DNA from: Hoylesella buccalis ATCC 35310
Lineage (GTDB): Bacteria > Bacteroidota > Bacteroidia > Bacteroidales > Bacteroidaceae
Length of the DNA: 64,000 bases
Direction of reading: 5' to 3'
Assembly (NCBI RefSeq): GCF_000177075.1
Contig: NZ_ADEG01000045.1
Span: 83,967 to 147,966, forward strand
Under the pieces are notes generated by a model, which made no database searches, was not told the origin of the DNA, and was given only the letters and a program-made list of their open reading frames with translations. Of this stretch, positions 62,348-64,000 are shown in pieces (position 1 is the stretch's first letter; each line of letters starts with the position of its first letter). The position numbers and the translations under genes were made by a program.

Positions 62348-63868
62348 TCACACAGAGAACCAGCCTCCCAGTTTGGCCTTCAACTTTTCCCAAAGATTGG
62401 TTTTTCTACGCAAAATTTGCAGGGATATGATAAGACTGACTGTGGTGAGAAGGCCGCCTACCACCCAATAAATCCATGGATTGTCCACCGTGGTTAGGAA
62501 AAAAGCAAGTAGTCCGATGGGCATTTGGATGAGCGCGTATCGAACGACTGATGAAGAAACCTGATATTGGTAGGTATGATGCATGAAGAAGAACAATAAA
62601 CAAAAATCGAAAACGGCCGTTAAGGTAATAGCAACGCCAGTTCCAAAGAGTCCGAACAGCCTGTAGCCGTAAATCACGGCTACGACCAACACCACATTGT
62701 ACAGCCCCTCCATGAGCAGATAGAGCCTAGAATTACCTTTTGCCAACGGTATGTAGGCAATGGGCAACTTGATGGCCCTCATGTACATAGCCAACAAGAC
62801 AACCTGAACCATGGCTTGTATCGACATAAATTCGCTGCTGTACAACAAAGGCAGAAGGATAGGCGTGCACACGATAAAGGCCACCAGCATGGGGGCCACC
62901 AGCAGCAAAGATACCTCTATCTGGTTGTTGACAACCTTGCTCAGTGCGGCACCATTGGCCTTGATGGCAGACAACCGAGGAAAATAATCTGACTCCATGG
63001 AAGAAAAAACAATGCCGGCATAGGTCATTGTCATCATGTAGCCGGCATTATACAGGCCCACGGTGCCCATCGATCCCGCTATGTTGAGATAACGGCGAAT
63101 CAAGAGGTCAGCGCCACTGCCAATCACGCCAGTCAACACGAAAGCGATACCCAAGCGTATCATTCCCAAGCCTTCTGACATCAAAGCCGTGTTAAACGAG
63201 ATGCGAAAGGGATAGAGATGGTTGCTATAATGAAGCGTGAGGAGCATCTGGATGAGTGCCATGACGATGAGCGAAGGGATGATGGCCGTTTCTCCCCATA
63301 TATAATACATGGGGATGGAGGTGATTAACGCGCCCACTACATGATAAACAGAGATTTTAGCTAAGGCACTCAGTTTTCTCACTGCTTTCAGTATAGCCAG
63401 TTCAACCCGAGTGATGGCAGCCATTCCGATGATGACGGACAACAGAGCAAAATGCAGTGAATGGTCGCCCCAGTCAAAAATCCATCGATCCAACACGGGA
63501 CTTAGGGCGACACATGCGAACATACCCAGCAATGAAGTGAAGACGCCCCAAGCCCGAACCACAGAGATTTGGTGCTGAATGGCAGCCCGATCACCGGTTT
63601 CGTAACAGGCAGACAACTCTCTGACCGCACTCATGCCCAAGCCAAAATTGGTAGAATCGGACACCAACTTGATGGTGGAGTTGAATAAGGACATGAGCCC
63701 CATGCCGTCCGGCCCCAGGATCAGTGCGATAAGTTTGTTGCGGATGATGCTGATCAAGACTATAAAGCCTTCCACACCACCAAACAAACTGGTATACTTT
63801 AAAATATGCGTATAGCTGTTGTTACGTCGTTCCACAGTCATCATTGATAAAACGACACCTAATAACAT
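62348..63868 (-). CDS. Polysaccharide flippase (Wzx-like / O-antigen translocase)
   Basis: A 506-residue integral membrane protein with about 12-14 segments of the MATE/MVF-type flippase superfamily, as used to flip lipid-linked sugars. Family blocks include LIALILGPDGMGLMSLFNST near the N-terminus and LYNAGYMMTMTYAGIVFSSM near the middle. The start could also be the ATG at 63844 or 63841 (MMTVERRNNSYTH), which resembles relatives; the longer start is kept with doubt. It probably belongs to a surface-polysaccharide locus to the right of the window. Confidence 0.85.
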   Translation of the reverse strand: MLLGVVLSMMTVERRNNSYTHILKYTSLFGGVEGFIVLISIIRNKLIALILGPDGMGLMSLFNSTIKLVSDSTNFGLGMSAVRELSACYETGDRAAIQHQISVVRAWGVFTSLLGMFACVALSPVLDRWIFDWGDHSLHFALLSVIIGMAAITRVELAILKAVRKLSALAKISVYHVVGALITSIPMYYIWGETAIIPSLIVMALIQMLLTLHYSNHLYPFRISFNTALMSEGLGMIRLGIAFVLTGVIGSGADLLIRRYLNIAGSMGTVGLYNAGYMMTMTYAGIVFSSMESDYFPRLSAIKANGAALSKVVNNQIEVSLLLVAPMLVAFIVCTPILLPLLYSSEFMSIQAMVQVVLLAMYMRAIKLPIAYIPLAKGNSRLYLLMEGLYNVVLVVAVIYGYRLFGLFGTGVAITLTAVFDFCLLFFFMHHTYQYQVSSSVVRYALIQMPIGLLAFFLTTVDNPWIYWVVGGLLTTVSLIISLQILRRKTNLWEKLKAKLGGWFSV

Positions 63869-63943
63869 TTATTACTTTCGCCGACAATTATTTTAACACA
63901 AAAGAATTATCGGAGCAAATGTGCAAGGTATGAAGAAAACCCT

Positions 63944-63951
63944 TATCTTTG
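63944..63951 (+). promoter_or_regulatory. Candidate -7 box pointing out of the window
   Basis: TATCTTTG followed by CATAAAA. The downstream 49 bases have no open frame from the nearby ATG (stop after four codons), but a TGGGT/ACCCA stem. The gene it serves would lie beyond the end. Confidence 0.45.
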
Positions 63952-64000
63952 CATAAAATGGGTCAGTCGTAAAACCCAGTTGCAACCCCTCCCTCTAATA

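Overview
The window is a 64 kb chromosomal stretch from a member of the Bacteroidales, most likely a Prevotella-type organism (Prevotellaceae). The evidence is an lpxC-fabZ fusion, a NagB/LmbE fusion, families largely confined to Bacteroidetes (DUF4954, DUF5715, DUF4836, GldB-like lipoprotein, DUF2582 protein with a histone-H1-like tail) and many promoters of the Bacteroidetes form TTTG - 19 to 21 bases - TAnnTTTG. The genus is inferred, not proven. There is no rRNA, tRNA, prophage, insertion sequence or CRISPR array that I can support. Almost all genes are core housekeeping genes, so the novelty lies mainly between the genes.

Layout. 1-5.6 kb: end of an L-asparaginase gene, then a leftward amino-sugar operon (secreted GH20 hexosaminidase, nagB, and a NagB-like/LmbE fusion). 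6.3-14.2 kb: hflX, a DUF4954 beta-helix protein, an M16 protease and a class I fumarase. 14.4-15.8 kb: two small secreted proteins. 15.9-23.0 kb: phoH, purC, menG/ubiE, aroE, purM, prfA, pyrF. 23.2-31.7 kb: lpxD, lpxC-fabZ, lpxA, miaA, a class A penicillin-binding protein and a Pif1-like helicase. 31.9-34.1 kb (leftward): DUF2582 protein and aspS. 34.9-42.9 kb: an acidic unknown protein, GH25 lysozyme, zinc-ribbon membrane protein, a divergent GH73/LysM hydrolase, folK, M64 peptidase, TPR protein, xpt and a xanthine permease. 43.4-52.9 kb (leftward): ABC permease/ATPase with a DUF4836 lipoprotein, rsmE, a DUF151 nuclease-like protein, a nucleoside transporter, a GldB-like lipoprotein, a GT2 glycosyltransferase and mtaB. 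53.2-64 kb: a small repetitive lipoprotein, carB-carA-amidophosphoribosyltransferase (leftward), a capsule export lipoprotein, a porin and a flippase.

How the genes fit together. Chitobiose or peptidoglycan amino sugars would be released by the hexosaminidase and fed through NagB. Purine and pyrimidine supply recurs (purC, purM, pyrF, carAB, PurF-type enzyme, xpt/permease, nucleoside transporter). Envelope building (lipid A genes, PBP, GH25, GH73, capsule export, flippase, GT2) is the other main theme.

Most notable non-coding signals. (1) Six intergenic arrays share one exact 22-base period and a related, partly palindromic core of about 18 bases (5948-6057, 21989-22076, about 34400-34541, 43005-43136, 49402-49511, 62127-62214). 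They occur whatever the orientation of the flanking genes, and I know of no described element that matches. (2) A complete promoter plus intrinsic terminator with no open reading frame predicts a small RNA of about 95 nt at 43283-43378. (3) Two genes have ideal -7 boxes placed so close to the ATG that their mRNAs should be leaderless. (4) A 66-base tandem repeat lies in the leader of the nucleoside transporter gene. (5) The NagB half of the NagB/LmbE fusion has lost all four catalytic residues that the neighbouring NagB keeps.
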